Shown here: positions 1-12,000 of the stretch, one piece after another
Position numbering within the stretch: position 1 is the first letter of the stretch
Layout: every line of letters starts with the position of its first letter
Source of the DNA: Archivesica marissinica
Taxonomy: Eukaryota; Mollusca; Bivalvia; Venerida; Vesicomyidae
Assembly (NCBI GenBank): GCA_014843695.1
Contig: CM026400.1
Coordinates: forward strand, 43,730,622 to 43,794,621
Direction of reading: 5' to 3'
Length of the DNA: 64,000 nucleotides
Position numbers and translations under genes: made by a program
The notes under the pieces: model-generated
The model's database searches: none
The model's input: the letters and a program-made list of their open reading frames with translations, nothing else
What the model was told of the DNA's origin: nothing

Positions 1-1626
1 CTGTATACCGCACATGGGCAAACTGTGTTCCTGTATACCACACACGGGCAAACTGTGTCCTTGTATACCACACATGGGCAAACTGTGTCCCTGTATACCA
101 CACACGGGCAAACTGTGTCCCTGTATACCGCACATGGGCAAACTGTGTCCCGTATACATCACATGGGCAAACTGTGTTCCTGTATATATCGCACATGGGC
201 AAACTGTGTCCCTGTATACCGAACATGGGCAAACTGTGTCCCTGTATACCGCACATGGGCAAACTGTGTCCCTGTATACCGCACATGGGCAAACTGTGTC
301 CCTGTATACCGCACATGGGCAAACTGTGTTCCTGTATACCGCACATGGGCAAACTGTGTCCCTGTTACTCACATGGGCAAACTGTGTCCTGTATACGCAC
401 ATGGGAACTGTGTCCCTGTATACATCACATGGGCAAACTGTGTTCCTGTATACCGGGGTGTTTGTTGACATGGGCAAACTGTGTCCCTGTATACATCACA
501 TGGGCAAACTGTGTTCCTGTATACCGAACATGGGCAAACTGTGTTCCTGTATACTGCACATGGGCAAACTGTGTTCCTGTATACCGCACATGGGCAAACT
601 GTGTTCCTGTATACCGCACATGGGCAAACTGTGTTCCTGTATGCATCACATGGGCAAACTGTGTTCCTGTATACCGAACATGGGCAAACTGTGTTCCTGT
701 ATACTGCACATGGGCAAACTGTGTTCCTGTATACCGCACATGGGCAAACTGTGTTCCTGTATACCGCACATGGGCAAACTGTGTTCCTGTATACCACACA
801 TGGGCAAACTGTGTTCCTGTATATCGCACATGGGCAAACTGTGTTCCTGTATACCACACATGGGCAAACTGTGTCCCGTATACATCACATGGGCAAACTG
901 TGTTCCGTATACCGCACATGGGCAAACTGTGTCCCTGTATATCGCACACGGGCAAACTGTGTCCCTGTATATCACACACGGGGAAACTGTGTTCCTGTAT
1001 ACCACACATGGGCAAACTGTGTCCCTGTATACTGCACATGGGCAAACTGTGTTCCTGTATACCGCACATGGGCAAACTGTGTCCCTGTATATCACAAAGG
1101 GCAAACTGTGTCCCTGTATACCGCACATGGGCAAACTGTGTCCCTGTATACCACACATGGGCAAACTGTGTCCCTGTATACCTCACATGGGCAAACTGTG
1201 TTCCTGTATACCGCACATGGGCAAACTGTCCCTGTATACCTCACATGGGCAAACTGTGTCCCGTATACATCACATGGGCAAACTGTGTTCCTGTATATCG
1301 CACATGGGCAAACTGTGTCCCTGTATACCGAACATGGGCAAACTGTGTCCCTGTATACCGAACATGGGCAAACTGTGTCCCTGTATACCGCACATGAGCA
1401 AACTGTGTTCCTGTATACTGCACATAGGCAAACTGTGTCCCTGTATACCGCACATGGGCAAACTGTGTTCCTGTATACATCACATGGGCAAACTGTGTTC
1501 CTGTATACCACACATGGGCAAACTGTGTCCCTGTATACATCACATGGCAAACTGTGTCCCTGTATACCGCACATGGGCAATCTGTGTTCCTTTATACATC
1601 ACATGGGCAAACTGTGTCCCTGTATA
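1..1626. repeat. 30-bp minisatellite, left block
   Basis: Tandem array of a 30-bp unit, about 54 copies by length. Each unit reads CTGTATACC, then GCACATGGG, then CAAACTGTG, then TTC or TCC. Common variants are ATACATCAC, ATACCACAC, ATACTGCAC, ATATCGCAC, ATACCGAAC and the ACACGGGC form. Some units are one to a few bases short (for example CCCGTATAC near 150 and 875, and a run of truncated units at 360-420). The block starts before the window and runs into the gap, so its full length is unknown. It is the same family as the array at 9011-27047. I see no gene in it. Confidence 0.97.
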
Positions 1627-2626
1627 NNNNNNNNNNNNNNNNNNNNNNNNNNNNNNNNNNNNNNNNNNNNNNNNNNNNNNNNNNNNNNNNNNNNNNNNNN
1701 NNNNNNNNNNNNNNNNNNNNNNNNNNNNNNNNNNNNNNNNNNNNNNNNNNNNNNNNNNNNNNNNNNNNNNNNNNNNNNNNNNNNNNNNNNNNNNNNNNNN
1801 NNNNNNNNNNNNNNNNNNNNNNNNNNNNNNNNNNNNNNNNNNNNNNNNNNNNNNNNNNNNNNNNNNNNNNNNNNNNNNNNNNNNNNNNNNNNNNNNNNNN
1901 NNNNNNNNNNNNNNNNNNNNNNNNNNNNNNNNNNNNNNNNNNNNNNNNNNNNNNNNNNNNNNNNNNNNNNNNNNNNNNNNNNNNNNNNNNNNNNNNNNNN
2001 NNNNNNNNNNNNNNNNNNNNNNNNNNNNNNNNNNNNNNNNNNNNNNNNNNNNNNNNNNNNNNNNNNNNNNNNNNNNNNNNNNNNNNNNNNNNNNNNNNNN
2101 NNNNNNNNNNNNNNNNNNNNNNNNNNNNNNNNNNNNNNNNNNNNNNNNNNNNNNNNNNNNNNNNNNNNNNNNNNNNNNNNNNNNNNNNNNNNNNNNNNNN
2201 NNNNNNNNNNNNNNNNNNNNNNNNNNNNNNNNNNNNNNNNNNNNNNNNNNNNNNNNNNNNNNNNNNNNNNNNNNNNNNNNNNNNNNNNNNNNNNNNNNNN
2301 NNNNNNNNNNNNNNNNNNNNNNNNNNNNNNNNNNNNNNNNNNNNNNNNNNNNNNNNNNNNNNNNNNNNNNNNNNNNNNNNNNNNNNNNNNNNNNNNNNNN
2401 NNNNNNNNNNNNNNNNNNNNNNNNNNNNNNNNNNNNNNNNNNNNNNNNNNNNNNNNNNNNNNNNNNNNNNNNNNNNNNNNNNNNNNNNNNNNNNNNNNNN
2501 NNNNNNNNNNNNNNNNNNNNNNNNNNNNNNNNNNNNNNNNNNNNNNNNNNNNNNNNNNNNNNNNNNNNNNNNNNNNNNNNNNNNNNNNNNNNNNNNNNNN
2601 NNNNNNNNNNNNNNNNNNNNNNNNNN
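1627..2626. other. Assembly gap (1000 N)
   Basis: Run of exactly 1000 N. A round number suggests a fixed-size placeholder of unknown true length. The left edge is in the 30-bp minisatellite and the right edge in a different short repeat. The missing 5' exon or exons of RPS5 could lie in this gap or further left. Confidence 0.98.
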
Positions 2627-2695
2627 CCCAGGCAAGCCTGTTACACCCCATACCAGACAGTTGCACCCCATATAAGCCGGTTGCACCATATATAA
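2627..2695. repeat. Edge of a ~21-bp tandem repeat
   Basis: Roughly three and a half degenerate copies of a ~21-bp unit built on GTTGCACCCCATATA (variants GTTACACCCCATAC and GTTGCACCATATATA). The array is cut on its left by the gap, so more copies may be hidden there. It is unrelated to the 30-bp unit that enters the gap from the other side. Confidence 0.7.
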
Positions 2696-4142
<1,447 letters not shown>

Positions 4143-4370
4143 AACCCTCTGCAAGTGTTGGTGAATGCTATCATTAACAGTGGCCCGCGTGAAGATTCTA
4201 CACGTATAGGACGTGCTGGTACCGTTAGACGTCAGGCCGTGGACGTGTCCCCACTTCGCCGAGTCAACCAGGCTATCTGGCTGCTGTGCACGGGAGCACG
4301 TGATGCTTCATTCAGAAACATCAAGACCATTGCCGAGTGCTTGGCCGATGAACTTATCAATGCTGCAAAG
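4143..4370 (+). CDS. RPS5: Ribosomal protein S5 (uS7), internal exon, human residues ~107-182
   Basis: This exon encodes 76 residues and continues in phase from the previous exon: [19 protein letters not shown], then [35 protein letters not shown] and [18 protein letters not shown]. This is the most conserved part of uS7, including the arginine-rich [16 protein letters not shown] segment that contacts rRNA. The acceptor is a pyrimidine-rich TTTTTCAG ending at 4142. The exon must end after the AAG lysine codon at 4368-4370, because the next exon resumes exactly at the following residue of the family. This forces a GC donor (AAAG|GCAAGG). Reading through instead gives about 32 unrelated residues before a stop near 4467. 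Confidence 0.97.
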
Positions 4371-4581
4371 GCAAGGCCGTTATATCTATATATAGACAAA
4401 CTGCTAGATTGTCGTCGTGTGTACCTGACAGGGAGGTTAGAAAACATATCTCCCATCGCAAGCTTCTGATTTGTTGAGCCAAGAGCAAATCTCAAACTCA
4501 ACCAATCATATCACTTGAGATTTGAGAACAGTTTTATAGCCTCTGACCCTGGCCATTATTGTTGGAAAATGTCTGAACCTG

Positions 4582-4800
4582 GGTTGGTGGCCGAGTGGTT
4601 ATGGTCTTTGACATGACATCACTTGTCCCTCACCGCTGTATGTTCGAATGTCACTGGCGTTGTCGAATTATTTCATGTGAGGAAGCTATGCAGCTGGCAT
4701 GTGGAAGGTCGGTGGTTCTCCCACAGTCTTCATCCATCGATCACGTCTGGAGTTGCAATATGACCTAAGCAGTTGTTGCAGCTTTAAAAACCAAAGCAAA
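4582..4800 (+). mobile_element. tRNA-derived SINE (Ser/Leu-like head)
   Basis: The head resembles a type II tRNA: GGTGGCCGAGTGGTTATGG (box A-like, 4588 onward), followed about 50 bases later by TGTTCGAATGTCACT (box B-like). It is followed by a body with GCAGCTGGCATGTGGAAGG and GTCGGTGGTTCTCCCAC. The 3' part, ATATGACC followed by TAAAAACCAAAGCAAA, resembles the 3' end of SINEs I recall from bivalve genomes. That resemblance is from memory and is not a database match. The element is degenerate and sits in the last RPS5 intron. It is too long and too altered to be a functional tRNA gene. Confidence 0.75.
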
Positions 4801-4977
4801 TGGGAGGGAGGCTGTGCTAGTGGTCACTCACCTGTATCGCTTATATATGTATGTCGGTGTCATTTCGAAACATTCAGTAGACTTAAGATTTCGATCAAGT
4901 AAATTTCTACTATAGTTCATCCCTATATGTATTGCAATAATTATAACCTACATGTGTTGCCATAATTATATGCTTAA

Positions 4978-6006
4978 TAGGGGTGACTATTGGGGTCAAT
5001 TTTACTATTGCGATAGTATTGCGATAGTTAAAATACTATTGCGATAGTATTGCGATAGTTGTAGGACTATTGCAATAGTATTGTGTAAATACATATTAAT
5101 TAAAAAAAAATTCTGTTTCGCATGGAATACACAAGTTTTGTGTATTTATTTATTAGCATGCAATTTTTTCTTTATTATCATGACATCGAACACACTGCAC
5201 TAATTTACTTGTCCGTAGTGAAAAGTTGAAAACCCACTTGCCCGTATATCCGAACTTTATATGTTTAAATAATATAAACCAACCTTATTTAAAAATCGAT
5301 ACACAGTCCCGCTAAGTTACATGATTGTTTACCTGTCGTCTTCAATAATAAGGCTGCGTCACGTACCCGTTCCCGTATATCGATTTAGCGACCGCGTAGT
5401 ATACTTGTAACTGACGCATGCGCTATAGCACTTTAAATTACCCATACCCGGGATTATGGGGGTCACATCGCCTACTTTGCTCACTATTCAGTACCAAAGA
5501 AGCCATTTTCGACAGTAGTTATTCTTATTGACAGCTGGCTTGTTTTGAGCGGAAAATACATTACATACCCACCGCATTTTACACAGTTTTTATGTGACGG
5601 GCGATAACTCTTGACATTTCCGGTTCTTATTCAGGTTATTGTCGGCTGGAAATGTTGTCCGCCACCGTTGTCGGCTGGCTTGTGTTTATTGCGGAAGTTC
5701 CGCAGGAAAATAAACAAGAACATTTGCCGATGCTTTCTCATTAAAATACGATTTAAATGCCATGGGAACATAAAGTAAATGCACTCGCCGGTATTTTTAC
5801 TTGTCCACGGACAAGTTACATTCGAAAATCTACTTGCCCGGCGTAACAAATGACCGATTTCGCCATCCCTGGCAACTATCGAAACTATTGCGATAGTACT
5901 GCCGCAATAGTCAATACTATCGATGGTCATATTTACCATCGATGGTTGACTATCGTGACGCTGTCTATTGCGATGCATCGATATTTCGATGCATCGTACA
6001 CCCCTA
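4978..6006. mobile_element. Non-autonomous hAT-like DNA element with 8-bp TSD
   Basis: The element begins TAGGGGTG (4978-4985) and ends CACCCCTA (5999-6006), a perfect 8-bp terminal inverted repeat. It is flanked on both sides by ATGCTTAA (4970-4977 and 6007-6014), a perfect 8-bp target site duplication. TAGGGGTG-type ends and 8-bp duplications are the signature of the hAT superfamily. Subterminal regions carry repeats of CTATTGCGATAG (about 5009-5060 and again near 5880), and near the right end there is a GATGCATCG palindrome, as expected for transposase-binding sites. Inside there is no transposase. A 115-codon open frame on the - strand (5631-5978) shows no recognisable domain. The length is 1029 bp, so it must have moved using an enzyme made elsewhere. 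Confidence 0.88.
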
Positions 6007-6079
6007 ATGCTTAAGTCGTAAAATGTCTAATTAGTCAGTAGAAACTGTATAGTTTATGTGAATAAAAGTTGTGCGTTCA

Positions 6080-6190
6080 TATTAACCAGCCAGTTTCCAG
6101 ATTCCCAATATGTTACACATTTACCTCTATTAAGCAGCTACCTGTGCCAAGCAGCTGCTTTCTGTGATTCACTTGGCTGGTTAGACTGTG
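6080..6190 (+). repeat. Small inverted-repeat element, copy A
   Basis: The stretch contains TTTCCAGATTCCCAATATG, CCTCTATTAAGCAGCTACC and TTGGCTGGTTAGAC. It is clearly related, in opposite orientation, to 8700-8807, which reads CTGCTTAATAGAGGTCAAA and CATATCTGGAAACTGGCTGC. The ends contain AACCAGCCA and its complement TGGCTGGTT. It is a dispersed, probably mobile, short repeat. I cannot name the family. Confidence 0.65.
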
Positions 6191-6319
6191 TTTAATATTA
6201 TTGGGTATGTAGTATATTGTGCCTATTGCTTAACTGCAGTCTGGACATGAAATTGTTCGAGTTATTGGCCTCTTCTGTTGTGGAATAGCAAATGGGGCTG
6301 TCGACAGAACGTTGTTAAC

Positions 6320-6545
6320 CTGAAGCGTGATAGCGCAGTGGATGCGCGTTCGCTTCAGGTGTGAAAGGTCCGGAGTTCCAGCCCCGCTGGAGCCGTTACG
6401 ATTGTGCCCTTAGGCAAGGCATTTAAATTCCACGTTGCGCCTTCTCTCTCCCTCGTGGCGATGGATTCCATCAGGAATGAGGTCTCGAGAGTGATTAATA
6501 TAAGTTGAAAGAACTTCGTTTCGCAATCGAGCTAAAATAAATTTG
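6320..6545 (+). mobile_element. tRNA-derived SINE, second copy type
   Basis: The tRNA-like head has GTGATAGCGCAGTGGATGCG (box A-like, about 6327) and GGTCCGGAGTTCCAGCCCC (box B-like, about 6368). The body contains TGTGCCCTTAGGCAAGGC, a CTTAGGCAAGG motif seen in conserved domains of several invertebrate SINE families. The 3' end is GCTAAAATAAATTTG. It lies in the last RPS5 intron just before the branch and acceptor region. It differs from the SINE at 4582 in both head and tail. Exact ends are uncertain because I see no clear target duplication. Confidence 0.7.
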
Positions 6546-6582
6546 TATAAACTAACCAGATGTTTTTCTCTGCATGTTTCAG

Positions 6583-6651
6583 GGATCCTCCAATTCCCAT
6601 GCCATCAAGAAGAAGGATGAGTTGGAGAGAGTTGCCAAGTCCAACCGTTAA
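6583..6651 (+). CDS. RPS5: Ribosomal protein S5 (uS7), terminal exon
   Basis: This exon encodes the last 22 residues and the TAA stop (6649-6651): GSSNSHAIKKKDELERVAKS followed by NR. This is the standard basic C-terminal tail of animal uS7 and shows that the gene reaches its normal C-terminus. With the two upstream exons it makes 168 residues, equal to human positions 37-204. The acceptor is GTTTCAG ending at 6582 and the first codon is GGA. All three exons lack internal stops and frameshifts, so the gene looks intact and active, apart from the N-terminal exon or exons hidden on the left. No canonical AATAAA is visible in the next ~600 bases, so I cannot place the poly(A) site. Confidence 0.96.
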   Translation, partial: GSSNSHAIKKKDELERVAKSNR

Positions 6652-6902
6652 ACATTATATAGACTCTCATTGCACTGCCTGTTCTACATGTGGTGAAAAC
6701 AAAGAAAAAACATGAAAAAGTTGGCCTTTCCGTGTAGTTCTTTATTATCCCCCTCCCGTCGGAAATTTGATTTGGCGTTGGTTGATCGAGCCAGTTCTCA
6801 GTATCAATGGATGGATGTTTATTTTGAAACATAAAATACATGTAAATATGTATCAGTATTATAGTGTTGTGGGGATTGATCGGCCCAGTAAAACCAGTTG
6901 TT
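6652..6902 (+). other. RPS5 3' flank, no gene seen
   Basis: Unique sequence after the stop codon, presumably including the 3' UTR. An ATAAAATAC stretch near 6833 is the closest thing to a poly(A) signal but is not canonical. I see no other gene. Confidence 0.6.
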
Positions 6903-7074
6903 TTAACCCGTAACCTGACAGAATGTGCAAACCAGATCAGCCGTGGCGTATTCAAGTGTTTTAGCGTCGCTATCCAAATAGCAAACAGCATAGAGCCTGA
7001 GATGACACATTCTGTGCCATCTGATCTGGCTCTAGGCTGTTTGTAAAAGCGACTTTTGGCAGGTTACAGGTTAA
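6903..7074. mobile_element. Possible piggyBac-like MITE (TTAA-flanked)
   Basis: TTAA at 6903-6906 and 7071-7074 flank a 164-bp segment whose ends are inverted repeats. The left end is CCCGTAACCTG (6907-6917). The right end reads CAGGTTACAGG (7060-7070), whose complement CCTGTAACCTG matches at 10 of 11 positions. TTAA duplications with C-rich ends are typical of piggyBac elements. The interior also holds CAGAATGTG and CCAGATCAG, each repeated as its complement further on but in a non-nested order. It is too short to code. TTAA is common by chance, so the assignment is tentative. Confidence 0.5.
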
Positions 7075-7242
7075 TTAACTAAAAATCCTCAAATTTGTCC
7101 GTCCAGGTGCAGTAGATTGATCGAATCTGCTTGTTTATCAGAAGCTACCAGTAACGAGGTATTTGTGATCGGGTTTTGTCCGTCGGTCTGCCTTGTAAAC
7201 ACTAGCATGTATTACTAGATAGCACGGCCACCAGAGGGAGAT
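7075..7242. other. Unique spacer, nothing recognised
   Basis: Unique sequence between the foldback and the 41-bp array, with no open frame of note. Confidence 0.6.
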
Positions 7243-8395
7243 GCAAACCCCTGCTTTGCTATTTGAACCAATGCTTGGATTTTGCAATCCCCTGTGTTGC
7301 TATTTGAACCAATGCATGGATTTTGCAATCCCCTGTGTTGCTATTTGAACCAATGCATGGATTTTGCAATCCCCTGTGTTGCTATTTGAACCAATGCATG
7401 GATTTTGCAAACCCCTGCGTTGCCATTTGAACCAATGCTTGGATTTTGCAAACCCCTGCGTTGCTATTTTAACCAATGCATGGATTTTGCAAACCCCTGT
7501 GTTGCCATTTGAACCAATGCTTGGATTTTGCAAACCTCTGCGTTGCTATTTGAACCAATGCATGGATTTTGCAAACCCCTGCGTTGCTATTTTAACCAAT
7601 GCCTGGATTTTGCAAACCCCTGCGTTGCTATTTTAACCAATGCTTGGATTTTGCAAAGCCCTGTGTTGCCATTTGAACCAATGCTTGGATTTTGTAAACC
7701 ACTGTGTTGCCATTTGAACCAATACTTGGATTTTGCAAACCCCTGTGTTGCCATTTGAACCAATCCTTGGATTTTGCAAACCCCTGTGTTGCCATTTGAA
7801 CCAATGCATGGATTTTGCAAACCCCTGTGTTGCCATTTGAACCAATGCTTGGATTTTGCAAACCTCTGCGTTGCTATTTGAACCAATGCATGGATTTTGC
7901 AAACCCCTGCGTTGCTATTTTAACCAATGCCTGGATTTTGCAAACCCCTGCGTTGCTATTTTAACCAATGCTTGGATTTTGCAAAGCCCTGTGTTGCCAT
8001 TTGAACCAATGCTTGGATTTTGTAAACCACTGTGTTGCCATTTGAACCAATACTTGGATTTTGCAAACCCCTGTGTTGCCATTTGAACCAATCCTTGGAT
8101 TTTGCAAACCCCTGTGTTGCCATTTGAACCAATGCATGGATTTTGCAAACCCCTGTGTTGCCATTTGAACCAATGCTTGGATTTTGCAAACCTCTGCGTT
8201 GCTATTTGAACCAATGCATGGATTTTGCAAACCCCTGTGTCGCTATTTCAACCAATGCTTGGATTTTGCAAACCCCTGCGTTGCTATTTCAACCAATGCT
8301 TGGATTTTGCAAACCCCTGTGTTGCTATTTCAACCAATGCTTGGATTTTGCAAACCCCTGTGTTGCTATTTCAACCAATGCTTGGATTTTGCAAT
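7243..8395. repeat. 41-bp minisatellite with a 328-bp higher-order duplication
   Basis: About 28 copies of a 41-bp unit: TTTTGCAAACCCCTG, then YGTTGCYATTTGAACC, then AATGCTTGGA or AATGCATGGA. Three sub-families are visible: AATCCCCTG units at the left edge, ATTTGAACC units in the middle and ATTTCAACC units at the right edge. A stretch starting near 7528 recurs 328 bases later (near 7856). 328 is exactly eight units, so an eight-unit block was duplicated. The repeat translates openly in several frames, but 41 is not a multiple of three and no gene is implied. Confidence 0.95.
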
Positions 8396-9010
8396 GTTGA
8401 GTGGTGGGCACACATTACGTCTCGTGGGAGGCATTGAGATTTTCTATCTGGACGAGATTTCAACAAGACTTGTGGGTGGGGTGTGTTCAATATGTGAGCC
8501 ACGTTGTGCAAATTATTGTCGTGTTCCACATGTTGATTTCTGTGACATACGTGGTAAGATTTCCACACTCGAGAGCGATATTGAATATTTTAACAAACAT
8601 TTGTCCAGACTAGTTCTGCTACATTTTTAAACCACACTCCAGAAGACGATATCTTGCAACGAATAGCATCGATCAAGTACATGCACTCACTGGTTACAGA
8701 GTCAAACCTGTCTTAAGCAGCCAGCCAAGGGAATATCTGCTTAATAGAGGTCAAATGTATAATAAAACAACATATCTGGAAACTGGCTGCTTAATGCAGG
8801 TTTGACTACTTGTCTGCAAAATAACTGTACCATAATTGTATCTCTAAATTAATGTGCGGACACATTGTTTTGTGGGGTGTTTTTTGCAATCTTTACAATA
8901 AAAACACTGGTGGCATTTCATCATCCACCCTAATTCAGTCGAGACAAAATCTGATTTAATGGCCCATTAATACATTATCTACATACACTGGTCAATTATA
9001 GTGTTCTAGT
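8396..9010. other. Unique spacer between two minisatellites
   Basis: Unique sequence with one dispersed repeat (8700-8807, listed separately). Open frames that run out of the 41-bp array into this region end by about 8630 and look accidental. AATAAA occurs near 8898 but there is no gene for it to serve. Confidence 0.6.
8700..8807 (-). repeat. Small inverted-repeat element, copy B
   Basis: The segment is 108 bp and starts AGTCAAACCTG, then TTAAGCAGCCAG after two bases. It ends CTGGCTGCTTAATG, then CAGGTTTGACT, so its two ends are about 25-bp inverted repeats with a few mismatches. The interior has CTGCTTAATAGAGGTCAAA. It is related, in reverse orientation, to 6080-6190. A more degenerate relative lies within the transposon at about 48721-48875. 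No coding capacity. Confidence 0.65.
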
Positions 9011-12000
9011 TGCATATGGCCAAACTGTGTCCCTGTATACCACACACTGGCAAACTGTGTCCCTGGATACCACACACGGGCAAACTGTGTCCCTGGATAC
9101 CACACACGGGCAAACTGTGTCCCTGTATATCACACACGGGCAAACTGTGTTCCTGTATATCACAAACGGGCAAACTGTGTCCCTGTATATCACACACGGG
9201 CAAACTGTGTCCCTGTATATCACACACGGGCAAACTGTGTCCCTGTATATCACACACGGGCAAACTGTGTCCCTGTATACCGCACATGGGCAAACTGTGT
9301 TCCTGTATACCGCACATGGGCAAACTGTGTCCCTGTATACCGCACATGGGCAAACTGTGTTCCTGTATACATCACATGGGCAAACTGTGTTCCTGTATAC
9401 CACACATGGGCAAACTGTGTCCCTGTATACATCACATGGCAAACTGTGTCCCTGTATACCGCACATGGGCAAACTGTGTTCCTGTATACATCACATGGGC
9501 AAACTGTGTTCCTGTATATCGCACATGGGCAAACTGTGTCCCGTATACATCACATGGGCAAACTGTGTTCCTGTATACCGCACATGGGCAAACTGTGTTC
9601 CTGTATATCGCACATGGGCAAACTGTGTCCCTGTATACCGAACATGGGCAAACTGTGTCCCTGTATACCGAACATGGGCAAACTGTGTCCCTGTATACCG
9701 CACATGAGCAAACTGTGTTCCTGTATACCGCACATGGGCAAACTGTGTCCCTGTATACCGAACATGGGCAAACTGTGTTCCTGTATACCGCACATGGGCA
9801 AACTGTGTTCCTGTATACCGCACATGGGCAAACTGTGTTCCTGTATACCGCACATGGGCAAACTGTGTCCCTGTATACCGAACATGGGCAAACTGTGTCC
9901 CTGTATACCGCACATGGGCAAACTGTGTTCCTGTATATCGCACATGGGCAAACTGTGTTCCTGTATACCACACATGGGCAAACTGTGTCCCGTATACATC
10001 ACATGGGCAAACTGTGTTCCGTATACCGCACATGGGCAAACTGTGTCCCTGTATATCGCACACGGGCAAACTGTGTCCCTGTATATCACACACGGGCAAA
10101 CTGTGTCCCTGTATATCACACACGGGCAAACTGTGTTCCTGTATACCACACACGGGCAAACTGTGTCCCTGTATACTGCACATGGGCAAACTGTGTTCCT
10201 GTATACCGCACATGGGCAAACTGTGTCCCTGTATACCACACATGGGCAAACTGTGTCCCTGTATACCGCACATGGGCAAACTGTGTCCCTGTATACCACA
10301 CATGGGCAAACTGTGTCCCTGTATACCACACATGGGCAAACTGTGTTCCTGTATACCGCACATGGGCAAACTGTCCCTGTATACCACACATGGGCAAACT
10401 GTGTCCCGTATACATCACATGGGCAAACTGTGTTCCTGTATATCGCACATGGGCAAACTGTGTCCCTGTATACCGAACATGGGCAAACTGTGTCCCTGTA
10501 TACCGAACATGGGCAAACTGTGTCCCTGTATACCGCACATGAGCAAACTGTATACCGCACATGGGTAAACTGTGTCCCTGTATACTGCACATGGGCAAAC
10601 TGTGTTCCTGTATACATCACATGGGCAAACTGTGTCCCTGTATACCGCACATGGGCAAACTGTGTTCCTGTATACATCACATGGGCAAACTGTGTCCCTG
10701 TATACCGCACATGGGCAAACTGTGTTCCTGTATACCGCACATGGGCAAACTGTGTTCCTGTATACCACACATGGGCAAACTGTGTCCCTGTATACCGCAC
10801 ATGGGCAAACTGTGTCCCTGTATACCGCACATGGGCAAACTGTGTCCCTGTATACATCACATGGCAAACTGTGTCCCTGTATACCGCACATGGGCAAACT
10901 GTGTTCCTGTATACATCACATGGGCAAACTGTGTCCCTGTATACATCATATGGGCAAACTGTGTTCCTGTATACCGCACATGGGCAAACTGTGTCCCTGT
11001 ATATCGCACATGGGCAAACTGTGTTCCTGTATACCACACATGGGCAAACTGTGTCCCGTATACATCACATGGGCAAACTGTGTTCCTGTATATCGCACAT
11101 GGGCAAACTGTGTCCCTGTATACTGAACATGGGCAAACTGTGTCCCTGTATACCGAACATGAGCAAACTGTGTCCCTGTATACCGCACATGAGCAAACTG
11201 TGTTGCTGTATACCGCACATGGGCAAACTGTGTCCCTGTATACCGCACATGGGCAAACTGTGTCCCTGTATACCGCACATGGGCAAACTGTGTTCCTTAT
11301 ACCGAACATGGGCAAACTGTGTCCCTGTATACCGCACATGAGCAAACTGTGTTCCTGTATACCGAACATGGGCAAACTGTGTCCCTGTATACCGCACATG
11401 GGCAAACTGTGTTCCTGTATATCGCACATGGGCAAACTGTGTTCCTGTATACCACACATGGGCAAACTGTGTCCCGTATACATCACATGGGCAAACTGTG
11501 TTCCTGTATACCGCACATGGGCAAACTGTGTCCCTGTATACCACACAGGCATGTATACCACATGGGCAAACTGTGTCCCTGTATACCGCACATGGGCAAA
11601 CTGTGTCCCTGTATACACACATGGGCAAACTGTGTCCCTGTATACCGCACATGGGCAAACTGTGTTCCTGTATACCTCACATGGGCAAACTGTGTCCCTG
11701 TATACCGCACATGGGCAAACTGTGTTCCTGTATACCGCACATGGGCAAACTGTGTTCCTGTATACCACACATGGGCAAACTGTGTCCCTGTATACATCAC
11801 ATGGGCAAACTGTGTTCCTGTATACCGCACATGGGCAAACTGTGTCCCTGTATACATCACATGGCAAACTGTGTCCCTGTATACCGCACATGGGCAATCT
11901 GTTCCTGTATACATCACATGGGCAACTGTGTCCTGTATACTCAATGGCAAACTGTGCACATGGGCAAACTGTGTCCCTGTATATCGCACATGGGCAAACT

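Larger units (their letters stand above)
4371..6582 (+). other. RPS5 last intron (2212 bp), GC-AG type
   Basis: Intron between phase-0 exons. The donor is GCAAGG at 4371 after AAAG. The acceptor is the pyrimidine-rich TTTTTCTCTGCATGTTTCAG ending at 6582. It is filled with mobile DNA: a tRNA-headed SINE (4582-4800), a hAT-like non-autonomous element (4978-6006), an inverted-repeat element (6080-6190) and a second SINE (6320-6545) that ends less than 40 bases from the acceptor. A 10-bp inverted repeat (CAAATCTCAA at 4486-4495, complement at 4515-4524) lies before the first SINE. Confidence 0.9.

Noticed and set aside
5631..5978. 115-codon - strand frame inside the hAT-like element
   Set aside because: No hAT dimerisation or catalytic motifs. 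It overlaps the subterminal repeats, so it is accidental.
4582..6545. Possible tRNA genes at the two tRNA-like heads
   Set aside because: Box A and box B are degenerate, cloverleaf pairing is not convincing, and both continue into SINE bodies with A-rich 3' ends.
7300..8630. Open frames of 70-148 codons in the 41-bp array
   Set aside because: Translations of the repeat unit in several frames of both strands. No domain, and the same peptides recur through unit shifts.
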